The notes beneath the pieces were generated by a model. That model had not been told where the DNA came from. It did not search any database and saw nothing but the letters and a program-made list of their open reading frames with translations. From Geobacteraceae bacterium (GTDB lineage Bacteria; Desulfobacterota; Desulfuromonadia; Geobacterales; Pseudopelobacteraceae), in NCBI GenBank assembly GCA_016720395.1, contig JADKKR010000009.1, positions 62,001-126,000 on the forward strand: 64,000 nt of DNA. Direction: 5' to 3'. Both the position numbers and the translations under genes were made by a program. This document shows, piece after piece, positions 8,536 to 17,705 of this stretch; position 1 is the stretch's first letter, and each line of letters opens with the position of its first letter.

Positions 8536-9213
8536 ATGAAAAAAATTGTTGGTGCTATCACTCTGGCATTCCTTGTTGGCTTGAGTTTCCATTCACCCGT
8601 ATCTGCTGCTGAATCCAAGGGAACGGTTGATGCCGTAAGCGGAAAGCCCTGCTTCAAATGTCATCGCAGCAAAGTGAAGGCCCCATTTGTTCACGGCGGT
8701 CTGGCTGATAAAGAGTGCACACCCTGCCACAGCGTTACCGGGGGCAACCACCAGAATGATCCCATACTGTACGGTGTCAAGGACAAGAGCTCCAAGATCT
8801 GTTATGAGTGTCACGAAAACCAGTCCAGCAAGAAGAGCGTCCACGGCCCGATCCAGGAGAATGATTGCCTTGGCTGCCATGCCCCGCATGTATCCAACTT
8901 CAAATACCAGCTCGGTCTTCCGGTCGACAAACTCTGTTTTGAGTGCCATGACAAGTCTCTGGTGACCGACAAGGAGACCGACAAGAATGGCTTCCGTGAC
9001 GGTACCAGCAACTTTCACTATCTGCATTCCGGTGAAAAAACTGCAATCCCCTGTCTGAGCTGCCATGACGTGCATGCCAGCACCCAGGAACATCTGATTC
9101 GCTCCAAGGGAATCAACGGCAAGGAGGAGGTGACAATCACCTATACCACCACTCCCAAAGGCGGAAACTGTACGGTCAGTTGTCACGATGCACTGGGATA
9201 CGAGAGGAAATAG
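8536..9213 (+). CDS. Periplasmic multihaem c-type cytochrome (six CXXCH plus one CX3CH)
   Basis: Exported cytochrome of 225 residues with a cleavable signal peptide (MKKIVGAITLAF..SAAE). Haem sites in order are CFKCH, CTPCH, CYECH, CLGCH, CFECH, CLSCH and a C-terminal CTVSCH with three residues between the cysteines. The spacing of paired sites resembles the doubled-CXXCH cytochrome family common in Geobacter, where such proteins carry electrons through the periplasm. The ATG is chosen over the in-frame GTG nine bases upstream, because AAGGTG then lies at proper Shine-Dalgarno distance. The gene is monocistronic: it follows the tRNA terminator and has its own terminator. The partner and redox role are unknown. 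Confidence 0.88.
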   Translation: MKKIVGAITLAFLVGLSFHSPVSAAESKGTVDAVSGKPCFKCHRSKVKAPFVHGGLADKECTPCHSVTGGNHQNDPILYGVKDKSSKICYECHENQSSKKSVHGPIQENDCLGCHAPHVSNFKYQLGLPVDKLCFECHDKSLVTDKETDKNGFRDGTSNFHYLHSGEKTAIPCLSCHDVHASTQEHLIRSKGINGKEEVTITYTTTPKGGNCTVSCHDALGYERK

Positions 9214-9519
9214 TCGCTTTCCGGGACGTTTAACTGTAGGCAGTTATGCGGGACAGGGCCGGAAACAGTTCCTCAATATGTTGCATAAGCTGTATATGGG
9301 TTTCTGGTAGCACGCGAGGGATGTGGCACGTTTGAACGATATGGCTTTGTTGCCCCGGCTGGAAAATCCAGGGGGCTGGCTCCAATAGCCGGCCCCCTGT
9401 TTTTTGTTTGTCTCGTGCATGTTTGCAACTGGTGAACAGCATCCAAAAAAAAGCAGAGAACATTCGATTGGTCCAATTGCATCTGGCCTTCACACGCAGT
9501 TCGAAAGTTTGAGGTTTTC
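9214..9519. other. Intergenic region after the cytochrome, no gene seen
   Basis: 306 bases. The only structure I can support is the terminator at 9369-9406. Short minus-strand ORFs here lack ribosome binding sites and family resemblance. Confidence 0.6.
9369..9406 (+). terminator. Strong intrinsic terminator after the multihaem cytochrome
   Basis: GC-rich hairpin: cagggggctggct (9369-9381) pairs with agccggccccctg (9387-9399) across a 5-base loop, with one mismatch, and is followed directly by six or more T. Confidence 0.85.
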
Positions 9520-10500
9520 GTGTTTCTTCAAGCGGTCAGTCACATAGCCAGCCGGTGGTTCGGACGAAGGGTCCCAATCGCTTGCATCTCGTTGTTACTG
9601 ATTTTTACAACCAGCAACGGGTCATCCGCGGGTTCACCGTATCCATTCGGCCAGGCAAACGTTCTCCTCGCATCCATCCCCGGCGGCTTGCCTGCGTCTG
9701 ATGATACAGCCGGTGCCGAACAGGCTGGTGACGTCCGAATTACGGAATCACCGATCGGAGAGAGAACCTTTACGGACACGACATCGAACCGGGTCGGCAG
9801 CAATTCGCCTCCCACCGCTGAAAACGCTGCCGGCGGGTCGTTGCTGCATTCTGCGGATGCCGGGGTGCGTACACCTGACTGGAACGGTGTCTGGCGCGAC
9901 ACGGGTCTTTTGATTGGCTCTCAGTTCGTGGCAGCAGGTCTTATCTATACCATGCCAGAGGGTGTTTCCGGTTGGAGCAGTGAGCAAAAGAACAAAAGTT
10001 TTAAAAAGTATGCTGACAATGTTGATGATCCTGTCATTGATAAGGATAAATTCTATATCAATTACATCCTCCATCCCTACTGGGGGGCCACATACTATAT
10101 CCGGGGAAGAGAGCGTGGCCTGAATAAGGTTACTTCGTTCTTTTACTCTACAATGATGTCGGCAATGTACGAGTTCGGTGTTGAGTGTTTTTTTGAGAAA
10201 CCCTCCATCCAGGACCTGATTGTTACTCCCGTCGCCGGTTCCATTCTGGGGGCACTTCTTCTGGAGCCCTTGCGTGAGTCAATCAAGCGCAGGCAGGAGT
10301 TGTACTGGTACGACCATGTGGCACTTGTCCTGACCGACCCGTTAGGCGTTCTCAGTTTGGGATTTGAGAAAATATTTGGCATAGAGTCCACTATCGTGGT
10401 TGATTATTCTGTGCCGCACCTGCAGAAACGCTCGGCAGGATCTTCATTTGAGCCAAATAACAACCGGATCGGTGCTGTAATAACATTTCCCATGGACTAG
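9520..10500 (+). CDS. DUF3943 family membrane-associated protein
   Basis: 326 residues from a GTG start with GAGG nine bases upstream. The N-terminus has a hydrophobic segment (ACISLLLIFTTS) followed by a Gly/Ala-rich linker, so it is likely exported. Residues about 180-270 match the DUF3943 pattern as I know it: YILHPYWGATYYIRGRE, then SFFYSTMMSAMYEFGVEC, then PSIQDLIVTPVAGSILGALL. The function of this family is not established; the conserved Pro, Tyr and Gly positions suggest an outer-membrane or lipid-associated structural role. It is a single gene, with no obvious partner. Confidence 0.7.
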   Translation: MFLQAVSHIASRWFGRRVPIACISLLLIFTTSNGSSAGSPYPFGQANVLLASIPGGLPASDDTAGAEQAGDVRITESPIGERTFTDTTSNRVGSNSPPTAENAAGGSLLHSADAGVRTPDWNGVWRDTGLLIGSQFVAAGLIYTMPEGVSGWSSEQKNKSFKKYADNVDDPVIDKDKFYINYILHPYWGATYYIRGRERGLNKVTSFFYSTMMSAMYEFGVECFFEKPSIQDLIVTPVAGSILGALLLEPLRESIKRRQELYWYDHVALVLTDPLGVLSLGFEKIFGIESTIVVDYSVPHLQKRSAGSSFEPNNNRIGAVITFPMD

Positions 10501-10604
10501 TTCGGTTGCGTCCGTAAGCATAGCTGGATATCTCCATATCACCGGCGGGAATGGAGACGTTCTACCTCAGATTGTTTATAATTTCCAAGGGGAGGAGGGT
10601 AAAT

Positions 10605-11081
10605 ATGCGGCAACTATTCGTTGGGCTGGTGGTGATACTGTTCACTGCGAAAGTTTCCCATGCTTTTGAACTGGATGGTTTGAACAGCGGTATCTCCATG
10701 GAGAGGGCCAGAAAAATACTTGAAGGGTCTTCCTACCAAAATATTCAAACCAGAGACAATGGCATTATAGCCACTGGCGCAAACCGGTTCATTCTGCTAA
10801 ATTTCTGCAAGGATGGACTTGTCCTTGCACAAAAACATCTAGCACCCGGTTTTGACAATTTTGTCCGACTGATCGAAGAAAAAAGAAGGGAACTGGGAAA
10901 GCCTGCTGATGCCTGGGCAGAGCCAGCTGACGTTCAATTGCCTGTTGAAAGAAATGCGGTTGCTTTTCTGTGGAGAGATGGCTTGACATCTGTCAAAGTC
11001 ACCTATACAGAATTTGCATCAAACAAACAACTGGATGTACTGTATGAGATAAAGAATGAATGCAGGCAGATACTGAATTGA
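10605..11081 (+). CDS. Exported protein of unknown function
   Basis: 158 residues starting at an ATG behind GGGGAGGAGGG, a very strong Shine-Dalgarno. A signal peptide (MRQLFVGLVVILF..SHA) ends near residue 20. The mature part is small, mixed alpha/beta, with two cysteines (NFCKDG and a C-terminal KNECRQ). I do not recognise the family. A longer in-frame reading from 10551 exists but would bury the signal peptide. It stands alone between the DUF3943 gene and the YciO-like gene. Confidence 0.65.
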   Translation: MRQLFVGLVVILFTAKVSHAFELDGLNSGISMERARKILEGSSYQNIQTRDNGIIATGANRFILLNFCKDGLVLAQKHLAPGFDNFVRLIEEKRRELGKPADAWAEPADVQLPVERNAVAFLWRDGLTSVKVTYTEFASNKQLDVLYEIKNECRQILN

Positions 11082-11151
11082 TCTGTAGCAGACCCACTGA
11101 CGGCGGCGACGGGGACCATACCGTAGGCCTCATTTCAACGGATCCAGGTAT

Positions 11152-11763
11152 ATGATACTCACAATCAACCCACAAAATCCACAGCCTTATCAGATCAGCC
11201 GTGTTGCACAATGCCTTCGGGATGGTGGCATCATTGCCTATCCGACTGACACTACCTATGGTATCGGCTGCTCCATATTCAACAAAAAAGGTATCGACCA
11301 GATCTATCGCATGAAGGGGCGTGAACGCAACAAGCCTTTTTCATTCATCTGCTCCTCACTTTCCGAGGTCACAAAATTTGCTCGGGTCAGTAACGTCGCC
11401 TTCAAGTATCTGAAACGCTATCTGCCCGGTCCCTATACCTTCGTGCTTGAGGCGACCCGTGATGTCCCTGATCTGTTGCTGACCCGTCAGAAAACGGTGG
11501 GAATCAGAATCCCTGACAATCGCATCTGCATCGATCTGGTGCTTGCCCTGGGTAACCCGATCATCACCACCAGCGCAAATCTTTCCGGTGAAGAGCCTGT
11601 CGGGGACCCGATAGTAATCGACAGTACCTTTGGCAACCAACTGGACTTTGTTGTCGATGGAGCTATCCTGGAAACGGATGTTAGCTCGGTGATCAGCCTG
11701 GTTGGCGATGTGCCAATTGTGCTGCGGGCAGGCCTCGGTGATGTCTCATGGTGCGTGCAGTGA
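11152..11763 (+). CDS. YciO/Sua5/YrdC family protein (threonylcarbamoyl-AMP synthase-like)
   Basis: 203 residues of the YrdC fold. It has GGIIAYPTDTTYGIGC near the N-terminus, KGRERNKPFSFIC with the dinucleotide-binding Lys/Arg residues, LPGPYTFVLEA, VGIRIPDN and ITTSANLSGEEP. The length and KGRERNKPF wording fit the YciO branch (E. coli YciO is about 206 residues) better than TsaC. TsaC-type members make threonylcarbamoyl-AMP for tRNA t6A; the role of YciO is less certain. The partner enzyme gene tsaD is also in this window (50551), but far away. Confidence 0.85.
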   Translation: MILTINPQNPQPYQISRVAQCLRDGGIIAYPTDTTYGIGCSIFNKKGIDQIYRMKGRERNKPFSFICSSLSEVTKFARVSNVAFKYLKRYLPGPYTFVLEATRDVPDLLLTRQKTVGIRIPDNRICIDLVLALGNPIITTSANLSGEEPVGDPIVIDSTFGNQLDFVVDGAILETDVSSVISLVGDVPIVLRAGLGDVSWCVQ

Positions 11764-11784
11764 ACGGCTTCAAAGAGAACTCCG

Positions 11785-12150
11785 ATGCGTAAACGCACGC
11801 TTCGAAACGGCATGCGTCTCGTGCTGGCAGCATTGCTGGTTATAATTGTCGCCAGCTTTTATCATGCAGGTGTTGGTGATCTCCTGAATTTTTCACTTGA
11901 TGCGGAGATGCGTTTTTATCGCCTGGGAATCTTTTGGGCAGCTGCCATGGGTGGCTACGGCGTGGTGCTGGCGGCTTTCGGACTGGTGCTTCCCGAAACT
12001 CCGAGAGATTCAGGTATTCGTGTTCTGCCGGTTTTTCTAATGATTGTCGCACTTGTATCGCTGTTCTTCTACCTGCTGGCCGCATCTTTCGATGAACCAG
12101 GCACCCCCCGACGCGAGCGCCTCCGCCCCGGCGAGACCATTACCATTTGA
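11785..12150 (+). CDS. Small membrane protein of unknown function
   Basis: 121 residues with three likely transmembrane segments (about 11-28, 47-66 and 78-99), a basic N-terminus and a charged C-terminal tail. It starts 21 bases after the YciO-like gene and is probably co-transcribed with it. I recognise no family. The single uninterrupted frame, AAAGAGAAC before the ATG and membrane-type composition support it as real. Confidence 0.5.
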   Translation: MRKRTLRNGMRLVLAALLVIIVASFYHAGVGDLLNFSLDAEMRFYRLGIFWAAAMGGYGVVLAAFGLVLPETPRDSGIRVLPVFLMIVALVSLFFYLLAASFDEPGTPRRERLRPGETITI

Positions 12151-12244
12151 GCTTTGAAACAGCTCTGTGGCATCTCCCGCTTTGGTCATATCTGGCGGCC
12201 TCTCCATAAACCCATTATTTTTGCGGTAAACTAAAACTATATAC

Positions 12245-12271
12245 TTGACTTGTTTGGATGGGAAATATAAC
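12245..12271 (+). promoter_or_regulatory. Candidate promoter of metY
   Basis: TTGACT at 12245-12250 and TATAAC at 12266-12271 have a 15-base spacer, short of the ideal 17. It sits in an AT-rich stretch 38 bases before the metY ATG. I looked for a SAM riboswitch in the 160-base leader and saw none. Confidence 0.35.
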
Positions 12272-12309
12272 TTTAAGATATATAAACCATAGTGCAGGAG
12301 GAGTTACCC

Positions 12310-13602
12310 ATGTCAAAAACGGCTCAATCACTCGAAACCCTTGCTCTCCATGCAGGCCAATCCCCTGACTCTTCTACCCTGTCACGTGCTGTTCCTATCT
12401 ATCAGACGACCTCGTATGTTTTTAAAAGTTCTGAGCATGCTGCAAATCTCTTTGGCCTGAGGGAATTCGGCAATATATATACACGGTTGATGAACCCGAC
12501 TACCGATGTTCTTGAGCAGCGTCTGGCTGCGTTGGACGGAGGAGTGGGTGCTTTAGCCGTTGCATCCGGCCAGGCTGCAATTACCTATGCCGTTCTCAAT
12601 ATTGCCAAATCGGGACAGAATATCATTTCCTCAAGTTACCTGTATGGCGGCACCTATAATCTTTTCCACTACACACTTCCCAGGCTCGGCATCAATGTCA
12701 GGTTCGTCGATACCTCCGACCCTGAAAATGTCCGCCGGGCGATTGATGAGAACACACGTCTTGTCTACACGGAGTCCGTCGGCAACCCCAAAAACAATGT
12801 TGATGACTTTGAAGCCATCGGAAAGATAACCAGCGAAGCAGGCATCCCTTTTATCGTCGACAATACCGTTACGACTCCCTACCTTTTTAAACCGCTGGAG
12901 CATGGTGCAGATATTGTCGTCTATTCGTTAACCAAGTTTATCGGCGGTCATGGTACGAGCATTGGCGGCGCGGTTGTTGATGGCGGGAAATTCCCCTGGA
13001 ATAACGGAAAATTCCCTGAGTTTAGCGAGCCCGACCCCTCCTATCACGGTCTCAAATTCTGGGATGCGCTGGGTAACCTTTCCTACATTCTGCGTATGAG
13101 GGTTTCTCTTTTGCGCGACATGGGTGCCTGCCTGTCGCCCTTTAATGCTTTCCAACTGCTGCAGGGGATAGAAACACTGCATGTCCGGATGCCGCGACAT
13201 GTCGATAATGCCCGAGCAGTTGCCGCATGGCTGGAAAAGCATCCTCTGGTGTCCTGGGTCAACTACCCCGGCCTCACCAGTCACAAGGATCATGTCAGGG
13301 CCCGGAAATACCTGCCGAAGGGTGAGGGTGCAATCATCGGCTTTGGCATCAAGGGTGGTCTTCAGGCCGGCAAGGCTTTCATAGACAACGTCAAGCTCCT
13401 GTCACATCTTGCCAATGTTGGTGATGCAAAGTCGTTGGTTATCCACCCGGCTTCAACGACCCACCAGCAGCTCTCAGATGAAGAGCAGCAGTCTACCGGC
13501 GTAACGGCTGACTATATCCGCCTCTCGATTGGAATCGAGTGTATCGACGACATCATTGCCGATATACAGCAGGCTTTGGAGTCTTCACAGAGGGTTTCTT
13601 GA
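12310..13602 (+). CDS. metY: O-acetylhomoserine aminocarboxypropyltransferase (sulfhydrylase)
   Basis: PLP enzyme that makes homocysteine from O-acetylhomoserine and sulfide, the direct sulfhydrylation route to methionine. The 430 residues match the usual MetY length. Motifs: TLALHAGQSPD at the N-terminus, SGQAAITYAVLNIA, FVDNTVTTPYLFKP, the PLP lysine in VYSLTKFIGGHGTSIGG, and the C-terminal HPASTTHQQLSDEEQ and RLSIGIECIDDI. The start is the ATG eight bases after AGGAGGAG; an in-frame GTG at 12292 overlaps that site and is rejected. Cystathionine gamma-synthase is less likely given the length and the long insertion before the C-terminal domain. Confidence 0.93.
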   Translation: MSKTAQSLETLALHAGQSPDSSTLSRAVPIYQTTSYVFKSSEHAANLFGLREFGNIYTRLMNPTTDVLEQRLAALDGGVGALAVASGQAAITYAVLNIAKSGQNIISSSYLYGGTYNLFHYTLPRLGINVRFVDTSDPENVRRAIDENTRLVYTESVGNPKNNVDDFEAIGKITSEAGIPFIVDNTVTTPYLFKPLEHGADIVVYSLTKFIGGHGTSIGGAVVDGGKFPWNNGKFPEFSEPDPSYHGLKFWDALGNLSYILRMRVSLLRDMGACLSPFNAFQLLQGIETLHVRMPRHVDNARAVAAWLEKHPLVSWVNYPGLTSHKDHVRARKYLPKGEGAIIGFGIKGGLQAGKAFIDNVKLLSHLANVGDAKSLVIHPASTTHQQLSDEEQQSTGVTADYIRLSIGIECIDDIIADIQQALESSQRVS

Positions 13603-13676
13603 TCGTGTGAAGGAAAGGATAGAGCTACGGACCTGTCGGCTGGTTGTGCGGGTCGCTCGGGCGGGATCATGTTAAC

Positions 13677-13716
13677 ATACAAAAGAGCCGCATCAGACGA
13701 TGCGGCTCTTTTGTAT
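13677..13716. terminator. Bidirectional intrinsic terminator
   Basis: A perfect 18-base inverted repeat (13677-13694 with 13699-13716, loop agac) has A-rich and T-rich flanks built into the arms. It lies between convergent metY and the minus-strand small exported protein and serves both. Confidence 0.92.
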
Positions 13717-13734
13717 GAAGCGTTAGATATTAGA

Positions 13735-13980
13735 TTACTTCTTTGCAGGAGCAGCTGCAGGAGCAGCGGCAGGAGCAGCAGCGTCAGCAGGCTTTGCTTC
13801 TTCTTTCTTAACGGCTTTCTTTACTTTCTTAGCTTTTTTAGCAGGTTTTGCAGGTGCTTTCTCAGCTACAGGAGGGTGGCCAGCAGGCATTGCAGGAGCA
13901 GCAGGCTCTGCAGCACATACGATACCAGCAAAAGAAACGGCGACGAGAGCAGCTACGATGGTTGACATTACGTTTTTCAT
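13735..13980 (-). CDS. Small exported Ala/Lys/Pro-rich protein
   Basis: 81 residues with a good signal peptide (MKNVMSTIVAALVAV..GIVCA) and a mature part made almost only of Ala, Lys and Pro, with KKAKKVKK and APAAAPAAAPA stretches. AAGGAG precedes the ATG at the right distance. The mature protein would be highly basic and disordered. Such peptides occur in Geobacter-type genomes without an assigned role; binding to anionic polymers is only a guess. It is its own transcription unit, ending at the shared terminator. Confidence 0.72.
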   Translation of the reverse strand: MKNVMSTIVAALVAVSFAGIVCAAEPAAPAMPAGHPPVAEKAPAKPAKKAKKVKKAVKKEEAKPADAAAPAAAPAAAPAKK

Positions 13981-14309
13981 GTTTTGATTCTCCTTGTTGT
14001 GTGGTGTTGCTTCTAATTTTATTAAAGCATTTGTTGTGCCAAATATTTCAAGCGTACAACTTGCTGATTACGTGGGTTTTATTATATATATATTAAATTG
14101 CAGGCCCTTTTGTAACCTTATTTCGTTTAATGTTACCTCATTTGAGGTGGTGCGTCGGGCCGTATAAGCCTTCCGGGGAAGCGTGTTTTACTGTGTGATA
14201 ACCCGGATTACCTATTTAGAAGGTGTGACAGTTTTAACGCCTTTGCTCTTGACTAGCCTTACTCACTGTACTAACTTACTAAAATTATCAATCAGCGAGG
14301 AGCCCATAC
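13981..14309. other. Divergent intergenic region before guaB
   Basis: 329 bases, AT-rich on the left. It holds the promoter region of the minus-strand peptide gene and a candidate guaB promoter. A small hairpin acctcatttgaggt lies near 14131. I saw no riboswitch or further gene. Confidence 0.5.
14249..14277 (+). promoter_or_regulatory. Candidate sigma70 promoter of guaB
   Basis: TTGACT (14249-14254), a 17-base spacer and TAACTT (14272-14277), 32 bases before the guaB ATG. No operator is evident. Confidence 0.45.
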
Positions 14310-15779
14310 ATGCCCTACGATAAACTGTCCGAAGGCTTGACCTTTGATGACGTACTTCTGGTTCCCGCCCACTCACTGATTTTGCCCCGTGACGCCAATC
14401 TGGCTACCCATGTTTCACGAAACATCCCCCTGAATATTCCTCTTGTCAGTGCTGCCATGGATACGGTTACCGAAGCTCGTACGGCAATATGCATGGCCCG
14501 GGAAGGTGGAATCGGCATTATTCACAAGAACCTTACCATCGAGGAGCAGGCCTACGAAGTTGATAAGGTAAAAAAGAGCGAGTCCGGCATGATCGTGGAC
14601 CCGATAACCATGCGGCCGACACAGAAGATCAGCGAGGCCCTCGATATCATGTCCCGCTATCGAATCTCAGGAGTACCGGTCACCAAAGCCAACGGCAAGT
14701 TGGTTGGTATCCTCACCAACCGGGACCTGCGTTTCGAAACCGATTATGACCTGCCGATCTCGGCTCGCATGACAAAGCGCAACCTTGTGACCGTTGAGGT
14801 CGGGACTACACTGGAGCAGGCTAAAGAGCACCTCAAGCATACCCGGGTTGAAAAACTTCTTGTAGTAGATGAGGAAAGATTCCTTAAAGGTCTGATCACT
14901 ATCAAGGATATTGAAAAAGTTAAAAAGTATCCAAATGCCTGCAAAGACGCTTTGGGGCGTCTAAGGGTAGGTGCTGCCGTGGGTCCGACCGCCGATATGG
15001 AGGCGCGCATGGACGCTCTTATCAAGGCAGGTGTAGACGTGATCGTTATCGACACGGCGCATGGCCACTCGCAGGGGGTAATTGACGCGGTAATCAGGGC
15101 AAAAGCCACGTTTACCGGCGTGGAGATCATTGCCGGCAATATTGCGACTGCAGAGGCTGCCGAAGCTCTTATCAAAGCCGGTGTTGACGGCATAAAGGTA
15201 GGTATCGGCCCTGGTTCCATCTGCACGACACGTGTTGTTGCCGGGGTAGGAGTTCCCCAGATTACCGCTATTCATGAATGTTCCCGGATTGCCCACAAGT
15301 ATGGGATTCCGGTAATCGCAGACGGCGGCATCAAATATTCCGGAGACCTGCCCAAGGCTGTCACTGCCGGTGCCGATTGCATCATGATCGGTTCATTGTT
15401 TGCCGGTACTGAGGAATCGCCAGGCGATACGGTCCTTTACCAGGGACGGACCTACAAGACCTATCGTGGCATGGGATCGATTGGGGCCATGAAAGACGGC
15501 AGCAAGGATCGTTACTTTCAGTCAGAAGTAGGTGATGATGTCAAGCTTGTGCCGGAAGGTATAGAGGGCATGGTGCCTTTGCGCGGACCGCTCTCGGCAA
15601 ATATCCACCAGCTGCTGGGTGGATTGCGTTCCGGTATGGGTTACACCGGTTGCGGTTCCATTGAGGAACTGCAAAGGAAGGGCCGTTTCATTCGCATCAC
15701 CGGTGCCGGACTCAAGGAGTCCCACGTCCACGACGTCACGATAACAAAAGAAGCTCCTAACTATCGCGTTGGAAACTGA
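14310..15779 (+). CDS. guaB: IMP dehydrogenase
   Basis: NAD-dependent oxidation of IMP to XMP, the committed step to guanine nucleotides. It is a full-length enzyme of 489 residues. The barrel begins LTFDDVLLVPAHS; two CBS domains occupy roughly residues 95-205 (MRPTQKISEALDIM, MTKRNLVTVEVG). The catalytic cysteine is in GIGPGSICTTRVVAG, with MIGSLFAGTEESPG and the flap RGMGSIGAM. GAGGAG precedes the ATG. guaA follows after 189 bases, so the two purine genes are adjacent and may share a transcript. Confidence 0.97.
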   Translation: MPYDKLSEGLTFDDVLLVPAHSLILPRDANLATHVSRNIPLNIPLVSAAMDTVTEARTAICMAREGGIGIIHKNLTIEEQAYEVDKVKKSESGMIVDPITMRPTQKISEALDIMSRYRISGVPVTKANGKLVGILTNRDLRFETDYDLPISARMTKRNLVTVEVGTTLEQAKEHLKHTRVEKLLVVDEERFLKGLITIKDIEKVKKYPNACKDALGRLRVGAAVGPTADMEARMDALIKAGVDVIVIDTAHGHSQGVIDAVIRAKATFTGVEIIAGNIATAEAAEALIKAGVDGIKVGIGPGSICTTRVVAGVGVPQITAIHECSRIAHKYGIPVIADGGIKYSGDLPKAVTAGADCIMIGSLFAGTEESPGDTVLYQGRTYKTYRGMGSIGAMKDGSKDRYFQSEVGDDVKLVPEGIEGMVPLRGPLSANIHQLLGGLRSGMGYTGCGSIEELQRKGRFIRITGAGLKESHVHDVTITKEAPNYRVGN

Positions 15780-15968
15780 CTTCAAGGGTTTTTTGCCTGT
15801 CTTAGTATTCACGTATTGACATGCCGATGGAAATACGATAATTAACAAACTATAAAAGATTAAATACATCTTTTTTGTCTGCAGCTGAAGACCCTGTCGC
15901 TCGTGTTCGTTTTTATCTGCCCTCTTTAATGCCTGAGTTTATTCGTATCAACACGATAAGGTACCTGC

Positions 15969-17528
15969 ATGCCTGATATCCACAGCCAGAAGATCCTGAT
16001 ACTCGATTTCGGATCCCAGTACACGCAACTGATCGCCCGCAGAGTCCGTGAAGCTCATGTATTTTGTGAACTGCACCCCTTTGACATGGATATGGCAGAC
16101 ATACGCTCATTTGCTCCGAATGGAATCATCCTTTCGGGTGGACCAAAATCTGTCTATGATCCGGATGCACCTTCAGTAGCTGAGGAGTTGTTCGATCTGG
16201 GAGTACCGGTGTTGGGAATCTGTTACGGCATGCAGTTGTTGAGCCGCCATTTCGGTGGCGAGGTCGTGCCGGCCGGAAAACGCGAATTCGGTCACGCCGA
16301 ACTGCTTGCATCCGGTCAGCCGGGGCCGCTGTTTGACAACTTCTTTGTTGAAGGTAAGGCTCCGGTCTGGATGAGCCATGGCGATCACGTGTCACGTATA
16401 CCTGCTGGCTTTGAGACGGTTGCCGGCACAACTAACGCCGCGGTCTGTGCTATTCAGAATGTCAGTCGAAACCTGTACGGAGTGCAGTTTCATCCTGAGG
16501 TGAACCATACCCCTCGTGGTGACGTGCTGATTGATACGTTTGTCCGCAGGATCTGTGGATGCAGCGGACAGTGGACACCGGGCAGGATTATTGAAGATGC
16601 TGTTGAACGTATCAGGAAGCAGGTCGGCAGTGATCGGGTCATTCTTGGTCTCTCGGGAGGAGTTGACTCTTCTGTGGCGGCGGCACTGATCCATCGTGCC
16701 ATAGGTGACCAGCTGACCTGTGTCTTTGTCGATAATGGACTGTTGCGCCTGGCGGAAGGTGATCAGGTCATGGCCACCTTTGCTGAAAACCTGGGTGTCA
16801 AAGTAATCCGGGTCGATGCCGAACAGCTTTTCCTGTCGGCTTTGGCAGGTGAGAGTGATCCGGAAAAAAAACGCAAGATAATCGGCGGCCTTTTTGTCGA
16901 TATCTTTGAAAAAGAGTCCAAGCGTATTCAGGATGCGAACTGGCTTGCCCAGGGTACGATCTATCCGGACGTGATTGAATCAGCCGGTGCGAAGACCGGC
17001 AAGGCTCACAATATCAAAAGCCACCATAATGTCGGCGGCCTGCCGGAGTATATGAAGCTGAAGCTTCTAGAGCCGCTGCGTGAACTGTTCAAGGATGAGG
17101 TCCGTGCCATCGGCGAGGAATTGGGGCTGCCGCATCAGATGGTTTGGCGGCATCCATTTCCCGGACCGGGGCTGGGTGTTCGAATTCTCGGCGAGGTAAA
17201 AAAGGAGTATGCCGACATCCTCCGCCGTGCTGATGCAATCTATATGGAAGAACTCTACGCCAGCGGTCATTATGAAAAGATCAGCCAGGCATTTGCAGTG
17301 TTTCTGCCGGTCAAGAGCGTTGGCGTCATGGGGGACGGGCGCACCTATGAATACGTTGTCGCATTGCGGGCCGTAGAGACCAAGGATTTCATGACCGCCG
17401 GATGGTATCCGATGCCCTATGAAGACCTGGCCCGCATCAGCGGGAGGATCATCAACGAGGTCAAAGGTGTTAACCGTGTCGTTTATGATATCTCCAGCAA
17501 ACCACCCGCCACTATTGAGTGGGAATAA
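15969..17528 (+). CDS. guaA: GMP synthase (glutamine-hydrolysing)
   Basis: Converts XMP to GMP using glutamine and ATP. The 519 residues match the bacterial two-domain enzyme. The class I glutamine amidotransferase domain has Cys in LGICYGMQLLSRHFGG and VQFHPEVNHT. The ATP pyrophosphatase loop is LGLSGGVDSSVAAALIHRA. The C-terminal dimerisation domain ends in PPATIEWE, the standard GuaA terminus. It lies directly downstream of guaB and is followed by an intrinsic terminator. Confidence 0.97.
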   Translation: MPDIHSQKILILDFGSQYTQLIARRVREAHVFCELHPFDMDMADIRSFAPNGIILSGGPKSVYDPDAPSVAEELFDLGVPVLGICYGMQLLSRHFGGEVVPAGKREFGHAELLASGQPGPLFDNFFVEGKAPVWMSHGDHVSRIPAGFETVAGTTNAAVCAIQNVSRNLYGVQFHPEVNHTPRGDVLIDTFVRRICGCSGQWTPGRIIEDAVERIRKQVGSDRVILGLSGGVDSSVAAALIHRAIGDQLTCVFVDNGLLRLAEGDQVMATFAENLGVKVIRVDAEQLFLSALAGESDPEKKRKIIGGLFVDIFEKESKRIQDANWLAQGTIYPDVIESAGAKTGKAHNIKSHHNVGGLPEYMKLKLLEPLRELFKDEVRAIGEELGLPHQMVWRHPFPGPGLGVRILGEVKKEYADILRRADAIYMEELYASGHYEKISQAFAVFLPVKSVGVMGDGRTYEYVVALRAVETKDFMTAGWYPMPYEDLARISGRIINEVKGVNRVVYDISSKPPATIEWE

Positions 17529-17543
17529 TTCTCATTCATAACT

Positions 17544-17573
17544 AACTGCCCTGCAAGTGCAGTTATTTTTTTT
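17544..17573 (+). terminator. Intrinsic terminator after guaA
   Basis: aactgc (17544-17549) pairs with gcagtt (17559-17564), followed by an eight-T run with one leading A. Confidence 0.7.
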
Positions 17574-17705
17574 AGTGGTACAATGTGAAAGATGCTTCGC
17601 ACGTCAGTTCAGCAGCACGAGAGACGTTCCAAACTGTTTTGAATGAATTACCACCATACTCTGAAAATGAGCATTACATTTTAATTTACCCAAAGGAGTA
17701 GAAGC

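Noticed and set aside
12151..12309. SAM riboswitch before metY
   Set aside because: The leader is short and AT-rich and shows no SAM-I or SAM-II core elements by eye.
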